A model generated the notes under the pieces. That model saw nothing but the letters and a program-made list of their open reading frames with translations, was not told the DNA's origin and made no database searches. 64,000 nucleotides of DNA from an uncultured Spirochaetales bacterium (GTDB taxonomy: Bacteria; Spirochaetota; Spirochaetia; Sphaerochaetales; Sphaerochaetaceae): assembly GCA_944388965.1 (NCBI GenBank), contig CALXKL010000003.1:1-64000 (forward strand), given 5' to 3'. Position 1 is the stretch's first letter, and each line of letters begins with the position of its first letter. The position numbers and the translations under genes are program-made. Positions 40,136 through 49,435 of this stretch are shown here, one piece after another.

Positions 40136-41493
40136 GCCCTCTTCGTCTCCTTTTTCTCCAGCCCATGGATCCAGTCGGCCTTCGCCATGTAGATGATGAA
40201 GGCGATCGAGCTTATGGACCAGGTCAGCGGATAGGCCGAATAGACGATCTCGATGTGATGGTGGAAGCTCAGTACCACCGTCAGATAGGTGACGCGCAGG
40301 ACACACCAGGATCCGAACATGATCAGCATCGGGATCGAGGCCTTGCCGGCACCTCGCAGGATTCCGGCCATGCAGTGCGAGAGCGCCAGGAAACAGTAGA
40401 AGAAGGCCTCGATGTGAGCCTGCCTCACACCATAGGCCACGACATCGGGGTCGCTGTTGAACGCGGCGACGAAGAACGGCGAGAAGATGAACACGACCAG
40501 GCCGATGAGCTCCGCGAGTGTTATCGAGCAGAAGATGCCGAAGATGGCGCCCTTCTTCGCCCTGTCGTACTTCCTTGCACCGAGGTTCTGCCCTATGCAT
40601 GTGGTCAGGGCAAGGGAAAAGCACGTCACAGGAAGGAAGGCGAAGCCCTCTATCTTGCTGTATGCACCAGAGCCTGCGACGGCGGCTGATGCGAACGAGT
40701 TGATGTTCGTCTGGACCACGATGTTCGCAAATCCGATGACCGAGTTCTGCACTCCGGAAGGCAGACCGAAGCGGAGTATCTCACGGAGCGTGGGCCTATG
40801 GAAGCGGATCTTGCGGATCTCGACCTTGTAAAGGCCCGGCTGGCCCTTGAACAGCCTCTTGAGTGAAAGAACGACGGATACCGCCTGGCTTATTATCGTG
40901 GCAAGGGCGGCAGAGCCCACTCCACCGCCGAATCCGGCGACGAACAGCAGATCCAGCACGACGTTCACCACCGACGATATCATCAGATAGTACAGCGGAT
41001 GGCGGCTGTCGCCAAGTGCGTTCATGATGCCCATGCAGGTGTTGTACATCAGCGAGAACAGGATGCCCATGCAGTAGACGCGGAAATACTCCACGCTGTT
41101 GGGCATTATGTCCTCCGGCGTCTGCATCCACTCCAGGATCATCGGCGTGAAAAGGCTGCCGAGGACAGTCATCACGACACCGGCCACCAGCGAGAACGCG
41201 ATGTCGGTGTGTATCGCCCTGTCCAGGCCTATCCTGTCCCGTGCGCCGAAGTTGCGGGATATCACGACACCGGCACCGATGGCCATGCCGTTGAAGAAGC
41301 CGACCATCATGTTTATCAGCGGAGACGAGGAGGAGACGGCGGCAAGGGCCTCGGCTCCGATGTAGTTGCCGACTATGAGGGAGTCAGCCGCGTTGTACAG
41401 CTGCTGGAACAGGTTTCCAAGAAACAGCGGAAAGGCGAAGGCGATGAGATTCCTCTGAATCGACCCCTGTGTGAAATCTATCGCACGAGCCAC
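40132..41493 (-). CDS. MATE-family multidrug/solute exporter
   Basis: About 453 residues. GTG at 41493 chosen because GGGAGG lies 8 bases upstream. Twelve hydrophobic segments; FPLFLGNLFQQLYNAADSLI (first helix) and the repeat-like second half FGLPSGVQNSVIGFANIVVQ are MATE signatures. Na+/H+-coupled export. Confidence 0.85.
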   Translation of the reverse strand: MARAIDFTQGSIQRNLIAFAFPLFLGNLFQQLYNAADSLIVGNYIGAEALAAVSSSSPLINMMVGFFNGMAIGAGVVISRNFGARDRIGLDRAIHTDIAFSLVAGVVMTVLGSLFTPMILEWMQTPEDIMPNSVEYFRVYCMGILFSLMYNTCMGIMNALGDSRHPLYYLMISSVVNVVLDLLFVAGFGGGVGSAALATIISQAVSVVLSLKRLFKGQPGLYKVEIRKIRFHRPTLREILRFGLPSGVQNSVIGFANIVVQTNINSFASAAVAGSGAYSKIEGFAFLPVTCFSLALTTCIGQNLGARKYDRAKKGAIFGIFCSITLAELIGLVVFIFSPFFVAAFNSDPDVVAYGVRQAHIEAFFYCFLALSHCMAGILRGAGKASIPMLIMFGSWCVLRVTYLTVVLSFHHHIEIVYSAYPLTWSISSIAFIIYMAKADWIHGLEKKETKRA

Positions 41494-41575
41494 TGTCCAC
41501 ACCTCCCTATGGAAGATGGTTTAGCATACCATCAGAGGAAAATGCAATCGTCATCCGAGAGTGTGGAAACTGGTG

Positions 41576-42469
41576 CTATTTCATGGAGTCGACCCTGGTC
41601 GCATTCCTCTTCACCTCTTCATGGAAGAAGTAGTTGACCACTATCGGCGGACTGTCGAATGGTCGGCTCATCGAATCGTCGTTTCTCACGTATTCCAGCC
41701 CCTCCTGCCTGCAGTAGGCCCTCATCTCCTGATCAAGGGAGAACCAGTAGTCCCGTCTTCCACGGCGGTAGATGTCGTCATACAGTGCCGAAAGCTCCGG
41801 ATGATGCACCCTTATGTATTCGAGTATGACGGGCTTGTAGTCACCCCGCAGGTTCAGGTTCTCCAGCCAGACCAGGTTGCACTTGTCCCGACAGGCGTCG
41901 ATGATGGCCCTGCAGTCTGTGATGAGCGGAAAGATCGGGGAGATGAAGCAGGTGGTCCGTATCCCCTCCTCATGGAGGCGCCGCATCGCCTCGATCCTGC
42001 ACCCGATTGGCCGTGCATCGTCCATGTCGGCCCTGAAGTCCTCGTCAAGTGTGTTGATGGAGAACGACACTCTGGAATCGGGGAACGTACGTATCAGGTC
42101 GATGTCCCTCAGCACCAGGTCGGACTTGGTTGCAATGCTGATTCTGCAACCGCTGCCCTGCAGCTGCTCCAGCAGGGCCCGTGTCCGGCCGAAGACCTCC
42201 TCTGCCGGCTGATAGGGGTCAGTGACGGATCCGATGAAGAGTTCGGCTCCGGCGTACCGCTCCTTGTGTCGGATCCCAGGCCAGAGCTTGACGTCGACGA
42301 AACCGCCCCATGGCTCCGGATGGTTCGAGAAGCGCTTCATGAAGGAGGCATAGCAGTACCTGCAGGCATGGGCGCATCCGGTGTATGGATTGACGGAATA
42401 GTCTGCGACAGGCAGATTGGACTTCGTCAGTATGTTCTTGACTTCGATCTGTCTCAATACCGGCTCCAT
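41576..42469 (-). CDS. Radical SAM protein, SPL-like group
   Basis: 297 residues from MEPVLRQIEV. NPYTGCAHACRYCYASFMKR has the C-x3-C-x2-C cluster; ATKSDLVLRDIDLI and SINTLDEDFRADMDDARPIG continue the fold. Resembles the conserved Rv2578c-like family of unknown reaction; related to the phage protein at 15561 only at family level. Confidence 0.75.
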   Translation of the reverse strand: MEPVLRQIEVKNILTKSNLPVADYSVNPYTGCAHACRYCYASFMKRFSNHPEPWGGFVDVKLWPGIRHKERYAGAELFIGSVTDPYQPAEEVFGRTRALLEQLQGSGCRISIATKSDLVLRDIDLIRTFPDSRVSFSINTLDEDFRADMDDARPIGCRIEAMRRLHEEGIRTTCFISPIFPLITDCRAIIDACRDKCNLVWLENLNLRGDYKPVILEYIRVHHPELSALYDDIYRRGRRDYWFSLDQEMRAYCRQEGLEYVRNDDSMSRPFDSPPIVVNYFFHEEVKRNATRVDSMK

Positions 42470-42580
42470 GCAGCCGCCCTCCTCTATCAAATCTTCGAAA
42501 ACAACGCAAAGAGCCCTGATCGCTGTCCAGAAGAACCATCATGGCAATGACCTGCGGCAGGAAAGACCTGAAGCATGCCT

Positions 42581-42612
42581 GAAAAACAGAAGACACCCCT
42601 TTCGGAGTGTCC
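42581..42612 (-). terminator. Terminator of tRNA-Met
   Basis: On the minus strand GACACTCC-gaaa-GGGGTGTC followed by a T-rich run, just after the tRNA. Confidence 0.6.
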
Positions 42613-42620
42613 TTCGGTTC

Positions 42621-42694
42621 TTAGCGAGAGAGGGACTCGGACCCCCGACCGAGCGGATATGAGCCGCTTGCTCTACCGACTGAGCTATCTCGCC
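42621..42694 (-). tRNA. tRNA-Met(CAU)
   Basis: Complete cloverleaf: acceptor GGCGAGA with TCTCGCT, D-arm with TCAGTCGGTAGAGC, anticodon loop CTCATAT (CAU), T-arm GGGGGTCCGAGTCCCTC. Chromosomal copy distinct from the phage tRNA at 25619. Confidence 0.9.
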
Positions 42695-43015
42695 ATTGGC
42701 TTGCCGTCCTTGCGACAACAGTCAGATACTAGCAAAAAGCCTCTCCATGTGTCAATAAGATTCACACACGATTTGAATGCAATGGACAAATGCCCATCAC
42801 ATAATGGATTACGCAGGTTTTCTTGTGAACATCGCGTATCCCCTGATTTCAAAGGATGCATGTGGAAGGCATCCGGGAATATCATCCGTCAGCCATTGCA
42901 CGGATTTCAGCAGGTTATATCCTGCTATTACTAGATACAATGGAAGATTCCAATGAATCCACAGCAATCAGCAATGAAAATCAAAGGACCCATGGTCTCC
43001 CACAGGTCCTTATTG
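42695..43015. other. Intergenic between two tRNA genes
   Basis: No convincing gene. AAGGACC and GGTCCTT at about 42984-43012 can form a hairpin just downstream of tRNA-Leu on the minus strand, a probable terminator. Confidence 0.5.
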
Positions 43016-43016
43016 T

Positions 43017-43099
43017 GCGGTCGACTGGACTTGAACCAGCATAGCCTTTCGACCACTAGCACCTCAAGCTAGCGTGTCTACCAATTCCACCACGACCGC
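43017..43099 (-). tRNA. tRNA-Leu(GAG)
   Basis: Class II tRNA with a long variable arm: acceptor GCGGTCG / CGACCGC, D-arm GGTGGAATTGGTAGACACGC, anticodon loop CTTGAGG (GAG), T-arm CTGGTTCAAGTCCAG. A 26-base copy of its D/anticodon part is found at 54982. Confidence 0.92.
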
Positions 43100-43306
43100 A
43101 ATTGGTAAATCCGTTGCTCGTTGCAACATGAGTGACATTACCCCAATAGTGTGATTCAAGTCAATAAGAAAAGCCCGATTTTCGGCATAAAATTCTCAAA
43201 TGACACGTAAGTTCTTGTTTTGCAACGAAATCATGTCCTTTCGTCGAGCATCCTGTATCAAGAATGTCTTTTTATGATATTATTGTCATATGGTGAGGTG
43301 TGAAAG

Positions 43307-43651
43307 ATGACGAGCGAGGAGATGTTCTTTTCATACAGGATGCTCAATCCTGATGTTTCGGATTACAGCCAATGCCTGTTTCCACACTCCCTTGTCGAAG
43401 GGATGCTCGACGAAGGAGCCGGAAGAGTGGCCGTATGTCAGGAAGTCTTCGAGCGCATGGGAGAGAATACGCCGGTTCCCGGCGAGATCCAGGCGCTGGA
43501 GGACGGGGAAGGCAGGTGCCTTTGCCTGGTGAGAGTCGAGCATATAGCGATCGTGCCTGGAAGGAACGTCGATCCGGACATCATCTGCGTGCCAGGACGC
43601 GCAGACGACAGGTTGTTCTGCATCATCGACTTCGAAGTCGTCTTCCGCTAG
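43307..43651 (+). CDS. Conserved-looking protein of unknown function
   Basis: 114 residues. MFFSYRMLNPDVSDYSQCLF then a beta-rich C-terminal half (CLCLVRVEHIAIVPG). Not recognised. Own promoter likely in the A/T-rich stretch 43260-43300. Convergent with asnA through a shared terminator. Confidence 0.55.
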   Translation: MTSEEMFFSYRMLNPDVSDYSQCLFPHSLVEGMLDEGAGRVAVCQEVFERMGENTPVPGEIQALEDGEGRCLCLVRVEHIAIVPGRNVDPDIICVPGRADDRLFCIIDFEVVFR

Positions 43652-43659
43652 AAACAGCA

Positions 43660-43690
43660 GAGATCCTCCCGGATCCACCAGGAGGATCTC
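43660..43690. terminator. Bidirectional terminator
   Basis: GAGATCCTCC and GGAGGATCTC, 10-bp arms with an 11-base loop, between convergent genes. Confidence 0.65.
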
Positions 43691-43715
43691 GTCCAATATG
43701 CCAGATGGCTTCGCA

Positions 43716-44747
43716 TCAAAGGAGATTGAAACCGAGCTCGTGGGCCTCGCATCGCGCCTCGTCCTGCCAGACGGAGGCCTGGACTTCTCCGATGTGCGCC
43801 TTCTTGAGAAGGAACATGCAAAGCCGGCTCTGCCCTATTCCACCGCCGATAGTCTGCGGGAACTCGCCGGCAAGCAGTCTCCTGTGCCAGTACAGATCCC
43901 TTCTTTCCTGGCAGCCCTTGATCTCCAGCTGGTTCAGCAACGACTGTCTATCGACCCTGATTCCCATGGAAGACAGCTCCAGGGAGGTCTGTCTCACCGT
44001 ATCCCAGACTATGATGTCGCCGTTCAGACCGACGTGCCCATCGCCAGTCGGCGTGGACCAGTCGTCGTAGTCGGGGGCCCTTCCGCTGTGCGGAGCACCA
44101 TCTGCAAGGACGGCACCGATGCCGACGACGAAGATGGCGCCATATTTTCTTGCGGCCTCCTTCTCCCTGTCGGCCGGCTGCAGACCGGGGTACATCTCCA
44201 GCAGGTCCTCACTGTGGATGAACGTGATCTCGTCGGGAAGAGACGGCACGAGGGACGTATACGTCTCGTGGATGAGGAACTCGGTCCTCTTCATCGCACT
44301 GTAGATCTCTCTGACGACCTTCCTGAGGTAATCCAGGTTCCTGTCCCCATCATCGATCACCTGCTCCCAGTCCCACTGGTCGACGTAGATGGAATGGATT
44401 GCATCGATGTCGTCGTCAGGACGTATGGCATTCATGTCGGTGTACAGGCCGTAGCCCTTGCCTATTCCGTAATCGGCAAGCGCCATCCTTTTCCACTTGG
44501 CAAGGGACTGCACGATCTCCATCTGTCTGTCGTCCATGTTGCCCACGGCGAAGCGGACAGGACGTTCCACACCGTTCAGATCGTCGTTGATTCCGCTTCC
44601 TGCGGGAACGAAGATCGGACTCGTGACACGCGACAGCCTCAGTGCGCCGCTGAGCTCCTTCTCGAACAGGTCCTTGACTATCTTGATCGCCCTCTCGGTC
44701 TCTCTGGAATCCAGAATCGGAGCGTAGCCGTCCGGAAAATATCTCAT
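43716..44747 (-). CDS. asnA: Aspartate-ammonia ligase
   Basis: 343 residues, class-II-synthetase-like. RLSRVTSPIFVPAGSGINDD, AVGNMDDRQMEIVQSLAKWKRMAL and DQWDWEQVI are AsnA marks; TIGGGIGQSRLCMFLLKKAHIGEVQ near the C-terminus is motif 3. Makes Asn from Asp and ammonia with ATP. GGGGG lies just before the ATG. An asnS gene is also present. Confidence 0.92.
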   Translation of the reverse strand: MRYFPDGYAPILDSRETERAIKIVKDLFEKELSGALRLSRVTSPIFVPAGSGINDDLNGVERPVRFAVGNMDDRQMEIVQSLAKWKRMALADYGIGKGYGLYTDMNAIRPDDDIDAIHSIYVDQWDWEQVIDDGDRNLDYLRKVVREIYSAMKRTEFLIHETYTSLVPSLPDEITFIHSEDLLEMYPGLQPADREKEAARKYGAIFVVGIGAVLADGAPHSGRAPDYDDWSTPTGDGHVGLNGDIIVWDTVRQTSLELSSMGIRVDRQSLLNQLEIKGCQERRDLYWHRRLLAGEFPQTIGGGIGQSRLCMFLLKKAHIGEVQASVWQDEARCEAHELGFNLL

Positions 44748-44851
44748 ACCGTCATCCCCCTGTTGAAACTATCAAGAAATATGTATACAGTTCGGCACTG
44801 TAACATCAAACGGGAAAATATTTAATACATAAGTAATAACGGAAGAGAAAA

Positions 44852-45298
44852 ATGAAAGACACAGGTTTTTTCGCTGAATTCAAGAAGTTCATCTCTCGCG
44901 GCAACGTCCTCGACATGGCAGTCGGCATCGTCATCGGCGGTGCGTTCACAGCAATCGTCAACAGCCTCGTCAACGACCTCATCAGCCCGGTCATCGGACT
45001 TGTCACCGGAGGCGTCGATTTCGAAGCAATGAAGATCACCCTCGTCGCAGCCACTGCAACAAGCGAGGCGGTCACGCTCAACATCGGCAACTTCATCAAC
45101 GCCATCATCCAGTTCCTGCTGGTCGCCCTGGTGCTCTTCTGCATCGTCAAGGCGTTCAACAAGATGAACGAGGCCAAGGCGAAGAAGGAGGCCGAGGAGA
45201 AGGCTGCAGCAGCCGCTGCCGCAGCTGCTGTCCCGCCAGCAAAGCCTGCAGACATCGCTCTCCTCGAGGAGATCAGGGATCTTCTCAAGAAGAACTGA
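44852..45298 (+). CDS. mscL: Large-conductance mechanosensitive channel MscL
   Basis: 148 residues. FKKFISRGNVLDMAVGIVIGGAFTAIVNSLV is the amphipathic start plus TM1 (about 8-38); TM2 is about 75-97 (IIQFLLVALVLFCIVKAF). The C-terminal bundle has an alanine-rich linker (nine Ala in a row) and LLEEIRDLLKKN. Opens under osmotic down-shock. Confidence 0.93.
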   Translation: MKDTGFFAEFKKFISRGNVLDMAVGIVIGGAFTAIVNSLVNDLISPVIGLVTGGVDFEAMKITLVAATATSEAVTLNIGNFINAIIQFLLVALVLFCIVKAFNKMNEAKAKKEAEEKAAAAAAAAAVPPAKPADIALLEEIRDLLKKN

Positions 45299-45314
45299 AA
45301 AAGGCTTGAATTAG

Positions 45315-45347
45315 AAATGAAGGCGGTCTCCGGACCGCCTTTCATTT
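45315..45347 (+). terminator. Terminator of mscL
   Basis: AAGGCGGTC-tccg-GACCGCCTT followed by a T-rich run. Confidence 0.75.
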
Positions 45348-45514
45348 TGTCCTGACGTCTTCATGAAGTCTTGTTTTTATTTCATTCATCTCCTTTTGGA
45401 AAAAGGACTTGTAAAAGAAGTGTTAAGAATTTTGAACCCCTATTGACTATTCTTGCCTTTATCAGTATCTATATGGGCGACAAAAGGAGAGAATCTCTTG
45501 ATAGGAGGCTTTCA

Positions 45515-45925
45515 ATGAAAGCATCGGATGTCAGTTTGATTCTCACGACCACGCAGGGCGACTTCACACAGCTCGACGTACCTCAGCTGTATGTGGAGAT
45601 CCAGAGCCACAGGGCTTCTCTCGAGAGGAGCATGAGTCGCCAGATTTCGTTCGAGGACGCACTCTATTCATGGATGGAGAACATCTACCACCCGATCATG
45701 GATCAGGTGAAGGAGAACATGAAGGTACGAATCGCGTCCAGCGGCAAGAGACTTGCAGAAGCATACTTCGATATCTACGAGCTTGCCCAGGAGAACGACT
45801 TCAGGGACATCCCGGAGGCGGTCCAGCGATACGTGGATGAGAACGGAAAGAGCATCTTCGACTTCATGCTTGCAATGCTCCACCTGAAGAGGATGAACGA
45901 GCAGAAGCAGAAGGAAGCGATCTGA
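45515..45925 (+). CDS. Conserved-looking helical protein of unknown function
   Basis: 136 residues from MKASDVSLI, preceded by GGAGG. SRQISFEDALYSWMENIYHPI and a long acidic helical C-terminal part. An upstream frame extension exists but has no ribosome site. No family recognised. Confidence 0.6.
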   Translation: MKASDVSLILTTTQGDFTQLDVPQLYVEIQSHRASLERSMSRQISFEDALYSWMENIYHPIMDQVKENMKVRIASSGKRLAEAYFDIYELAQENDFRDIPEAVQRYVDENGKSIFDFMLAMLHLKRMNEQKQKEAI

Positions 45926-45967
45926 AGACGAAGAAGGGGAAGCCGACCGGCCTCCCCTTCTCTCTTT

Positions 45968-46519
45968 TCAGCGGTTCCACCAGATGCCGCTCTCGAGCCT
46001 TCTTCGTGCATCCGCCCCGAGAAGACGTTCAACAAGGAGGAAGCCAAGCGGCCAGGCATAGGCGACAGACTTCGCAGTGATGATGTTTCCATCCTCCACG
46101 ACACCGTCGGACGAGAAGACTACCGACGGAGCATACTCCTCGCAGCCTGGGAAGCATGTCGCCTTCCTGCCTTCGAGCAGACCAAGGGGACCGAGCACAA
46201 CGGCGGGAGCTGCGCATATGGCCGCAACAAGCCTGTCCTGGACATGCCGGACTATCATCTCGTTTACAGGCCAGCTCTGGGCAAGATTGCTGCTTCCAGG
46301 CATTCCGCCGGGAGCGAACACCAGGTCGACCATCTCGTCCTTTATGTCCTCGACCAAGGCATCGCAGACGACCTTCACATCATGACTGGATGTCACTGTC
46401 AACGACCCGCCGACCGCGGCCTTCACGACCTTCACGCCAGCCCTCATGAGAGCATCGCATACGGTAAGGGCCTCGACCTCCTCGAAGCCGTCTGCAAAGA
46501 ACACCACAGCCTTCTTCAT
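45968..46519 (-). CDS. DJ-1/PfpI-family protein
   Basis: 183 residues. Start MKKAVVFFADGFEEVEAL with the conserved Glu, LVFAPGGMPGSSNL, and nucleophile elbow AAICAAPAVVLG (Cys about 105). Deglycase, chaperone or amidase-like; function not certain. Overlaps the DAHP synthase gene by 4 bases. Confidence 0.8.
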   Translation of the reverse strand: MKKAVVFFADGFEEVEALTVCDALMRAGVKVVKAAVGGSLTVTSSHDVKVVCDALVEDIKDEMVDLVFAPGGMPGSSNLAQSWPVNEMIVRHVQDRLVAAICAAPAVVLGPLGLLEGRKATCFPGCEEYAPSVVFSSDGVVEDGNIITAKSVAYAWPLGFLLVERLLGADARRRLESGIWWNR

Positions 46520-47592
46520 AGTACATCCTCCTTTCCGCCTGCCTCGGCTTCGCGCAGGATGCGCGCCGACGCGGTGAGTATCCTCTCCGTCTCCTGCCAC
46601 CCGATGCAGGCATCGGTGATCGAGACTCCGTACTTCAGCTGACCGCTTATGGGCTGGCTGCCTTCCTCGATGTTGCTCTCCAGCATGAAGCCGCGTATGG
46701 AGTCGTCACCCCATACGACCTGGTCGATCACGTTTCTGAGGACCCTCTTCTGCCGCGTGAAGTCCTTGCGGCTGTTTCCATGGGAGCAGTCGATGATGAT
46801 CGCATCATTGAGGCCGCTGTCAATCAGTCTGCGCCTGGCAAGCTCGACCTCGTCCTCGTAATAGTTGGGACTCCGCTCGCCGCCGCGCATGATCAGATGG
46901 CACATGTCGTTTCCACGTGTGCGGTAGATCGCGCTCCTTCCCTCCTTGTCCATTCCGATGAACGATGCGGGTGCGCTTGCGCTCTTTATGGCGTTCACGG
47001 CATTAGTGAGGTCTCCAGAAGTCGAGTTCTTGAACCCCACAGGGACCGAGACGCCGCTTGCAAGGTTCCTGTGCGTCTGGCTCTCGGTGGTGCGGGCGCC
47101 GATGCTGGCCCAGCTGATCAGCTCGTCTATGTACTGGGGAATGATCGGATCGAGAAGCTCGCATCCGACAGGAAGCCCCATGTCCACGATGTCGATCAGT
47201 AGCCTGCGGGCCTTCCTCAGACCCTTGTCTATGTCGTAGGAACCGTCCAGGTCCGGATCGAGAATGAGGCCCTTCCAGCCCACCGTGGTACGCGGCTTCT
47301 CGAAATAGGTACGCATGATGAAGAAGAACCGGTCCGACAGCTCATTGCTCAGCCCTTTCAGCCTTCTTGCATAGTCCAATGCCGCATCCGTGTCGTGGAT
47401 CGAGCATGGGCCGACGATGGCAAGCAGGCGCCTGTCCTTCTTCGTCAGGATGTCGCGCACGCTCTGCCTCCAGGAGGCTATACGCTCCTGCATCTGGCTG
47501 GTGACAGGGTATTCCCTGCATATGTCATCAGGCGTGAGGAGGCTGTCGATAGCCCTCACGTTCATATCGTAGCTTGGTACTTGTCGACTCAT
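46516..47592 (-). CDS. 3-deoxy-7-phosphoheptulonate synthase (class I DAHP synthase)
   Basis: 358 residues from MSRQVPSYDM. RRLLAIVGPCSIHDTDAALD, MRTYFEKPRTTVGWKGL and DCSHGNSRKDFTRQ are AroF/G/H-type motifs, with SGVSVPVGFKNSTSGDLTNAVNAI. First step of aromatic amino acid synthesis. Which feedback type (Phe, Tyr, Trp) cannot be read. Confidence 0.9.
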   Translation of the reverse strand: MSRQVPSYDMNVRAIDSLLTPDDICREYPVTSQMQERIASWRQSVRDILTKKDRRLLAIVGPCSIHDTDAALDYARRLKGLSNELSDRFFFIMRTYFEKPRTTVGWKGLILDPDLDGSYDIDKGLRKARRLLIDIVDMGLPVGCELLDPIIPQYIDELISWASIGARTTESQTHRNLASGVSVPVGFKNSTSGDLTNAVNAIKSASAPASFIGMDKEGRSAIYRTRGNDMCHLIMRGGERSPNYYEDEVELARRRLIDSGLNDAIIIDCSHGNSRKDFTRQKRVLRNVIDQVVWGDDSIRGFMLESNIEEGSQPISGQLKYGVSITDACIGWQETERILTASARILREAEAGGKEDVL

Positions 47593-47614
47593 GCCGCGAT
47601 TATACCCCCAAACC

Positions 47615-49435
47615 CTACTGTTTGTCCTTATCCTGTCCCGGTCTTTTCTTGGGATACAGGAAGCGCTTGATCTTCTGAGTCGCGGTGCGTTCGAAGTCCT
47701 CCTCCTGGAGCTCCACAGAATCGATCCTGTTCTGAGCGGACAGCTCCTTGTTGACCTCTCCGCGCAGGGCTGCCACATACTTCCTGGCCTCGACCTTCGC
47801 CTCGTCGATGCTTATCTTCAGGCTCTTGGCCATCAGCTCGATGTCGATCCTGATCAGTGCAAGCAGACCCGTACCTTCCGGCACGACCAGAGACTCCTGG
47901 ACGAACTGCATGTTGTTGATCACAGACTCGATTGACTCTGGATAGATGTTCTCGCCGGCAGGGCCGAGAATCATCGTCTTGCAGCGTCCCTTGATATACA
48001 GCCAGCCCTTCCTGTCGATGTATCCCAGATCTCCCGTGCGGAAATAGCCATCATCGGTGAACGTCTCGCTGTTCAGCGCAGGGTTGTCATAATAGCCGGA
48101 TGTGACATTGGGTCCCTTCACCGCGATCTCGCCCACGCCCTCCTTGTCCTTGTCCAGAAGGATCATGTCGACATCGGGATGGACCTTTCCGACCGCCGTT
48201 CTATGATGCTGCTTCGGCCTCGGGCCGCATCCGGCAAGAAGCGGGCTGGTCTCCGTCAGTCCATAGCCGAGCGCATACGGGAAGTGCGCACGGTACAGGA
48301 AGTCCTCAACCTCCTTGTCCAGAGCGCTTCCTCCGATTCCGAAGAACTTCAGCTTGCCGCCGAATGTCGCCATGAGCTTGTGTCCGATCAGCCTGGCGAC
48401 GAAGTTCTTCAGCAGCGGATTGGAATAAGCCTTGGCAAGCTTGCCCTCGCCCTTGATCACAGGGGCCACTGCAGCCTTGTACACCTTCTCGATCAGCAGA
48501 GGCACCGTCTGCACGACATGGGGCCGGATCTTCTTGAGCGCGGGCAGCAGGACCGAGACCGCAGGCGGCTTGCCGAGGAAGTGGATCTCCAGACCGCAGT
48601 TCATCGAGAGCATCTGGCCTATGGTGAACTCGTAGATGTGGCTTATCGGGAGAATGGAGAGCACCCGCATTCCCGGCTTGACATGTATGTACTCGTATGA
48701 CGACCTGTCGGCATTGCGCAGGATGTTCTTGTGCGTAAGCACGACGCCCTTGGACGACCCCGTGGTTCCGGAGGTGTAGATTATCGAGGCGATGTCGTCC
48801 TCCTCAAGCGGAAGCGACGACAGTTCTCTGAGCGCGAAGCGCGTGTGGGTTATGTCGATTCCGGGAAGAGTGAGGAAGTTCTTCGCATCGAGCTGCCCTC
48901 TGATCTCCGCCGGGATATGGAAAAGGTCCTCGAGCCGGAAGACCTCGTAGCCGCTCTCCAGGACGAAGTCCGCAACCGAAGCGAACTGCCTGCTCTGGGC
49001 GCAGATGCCCTTGCAGCCGGAGTCCTTCATGGCGACGATGGCCTCCTTTCCGGAGAAGCCGGGAAGAATGGGGACGGCGATGCCGCCTATCGACGTCAGT
49101 CCCAGGTAGAACATCATCCACATCGGGCTGGACTCGCCATAGATGCAGATCCTGTCACCCTTCTTCACCCCCAGATTCAGCAGGTACTGGCTGATCGCAT
49201 GGACCTTGAAGGCCAGATACTGGTACAAGAAGCTCACCTCGTCCTCTCCGCCGTAGATCGTGTAGCACAGCAGCTTGCCGTATCGTGCGCTGACTGCGTC
49301 GACGAAATCGCGGAACGTGTATCTCTTCATGCCGTACATGACCAGACCGTCATCACGCTTCACCTTGGCGCATTCCCTGAACGAATACAGCCTAGCCTTG
49401 TCCGGAGCCTTTTTCCCCTTCCTCTTGTCAGACAT
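47615..49435 (-). CDS. AMP-forming long-chain acyl-CoA ligase
   Basis: 606 residues from MSDKRKGKK. P-loop IIYTSGTTGSSKGVVLTHKN (about 220-239), YALGYGLTETSPL, and YFRTGDLGYIDRKGWLYIKG followed by K-x-x-I-x-G-P-A-G-E-N-I. Activates fatty acids with ATP and CoA. A paralogue is at 56528. Overlaps the MBL gene by 8 bases. Confidence 0.87.
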   Translation of the reverse strand: MSDKRKGKKAPDKARLYSFRECAKVKRDDGLVMYGMKRYTFRDFVDAVSARYGKLLCYTIYGGEDEVSFLYQYLAFKVHAISQYLLNLGVKKGDRICIYGESSPMWMMFYLGLTSIGGIAVPILPGFSGKEAIVAMKDSGCKGICAQSRQFASVADFVLESGYEVFRLEDLFHIPAEIRGQLDAKNFLTLPGIDITHTRFALRELSSLPLEEDDIASIIYTSGTTGSSKGVVLTHKNILRNADRSSYEYIHVKPGMRVLSILPISHIYEFTIGQMLSMNCGLEIHFLGKPPAVSVLLPALKKIRPHVVQTVPLLIEKVYKAAVAPVIKGEGKLAKAYSNPLLKNFVARLIGHKLMATFGGKLKFFGIGGSALDKEVEDFLYRAHFPYALGYGLTETSPLLAGCGPRPKQHHRTAVGKVHPDVDMILLDKDKEGVGEIAVKGPNVTSGYYDNPALNSETFTDDGYFRTGDLGYIDRKGWLYIKGRCKTMILGPAGENIYPESIESVINNMQFVQESLVVPEGTGLLALIRIDIELMAKSLKISIDEAKVEARKYVAALRGEVNKELSAQNRIDSVELQEEDFERTATQKIKRFLYPKKRPGQDKDKQ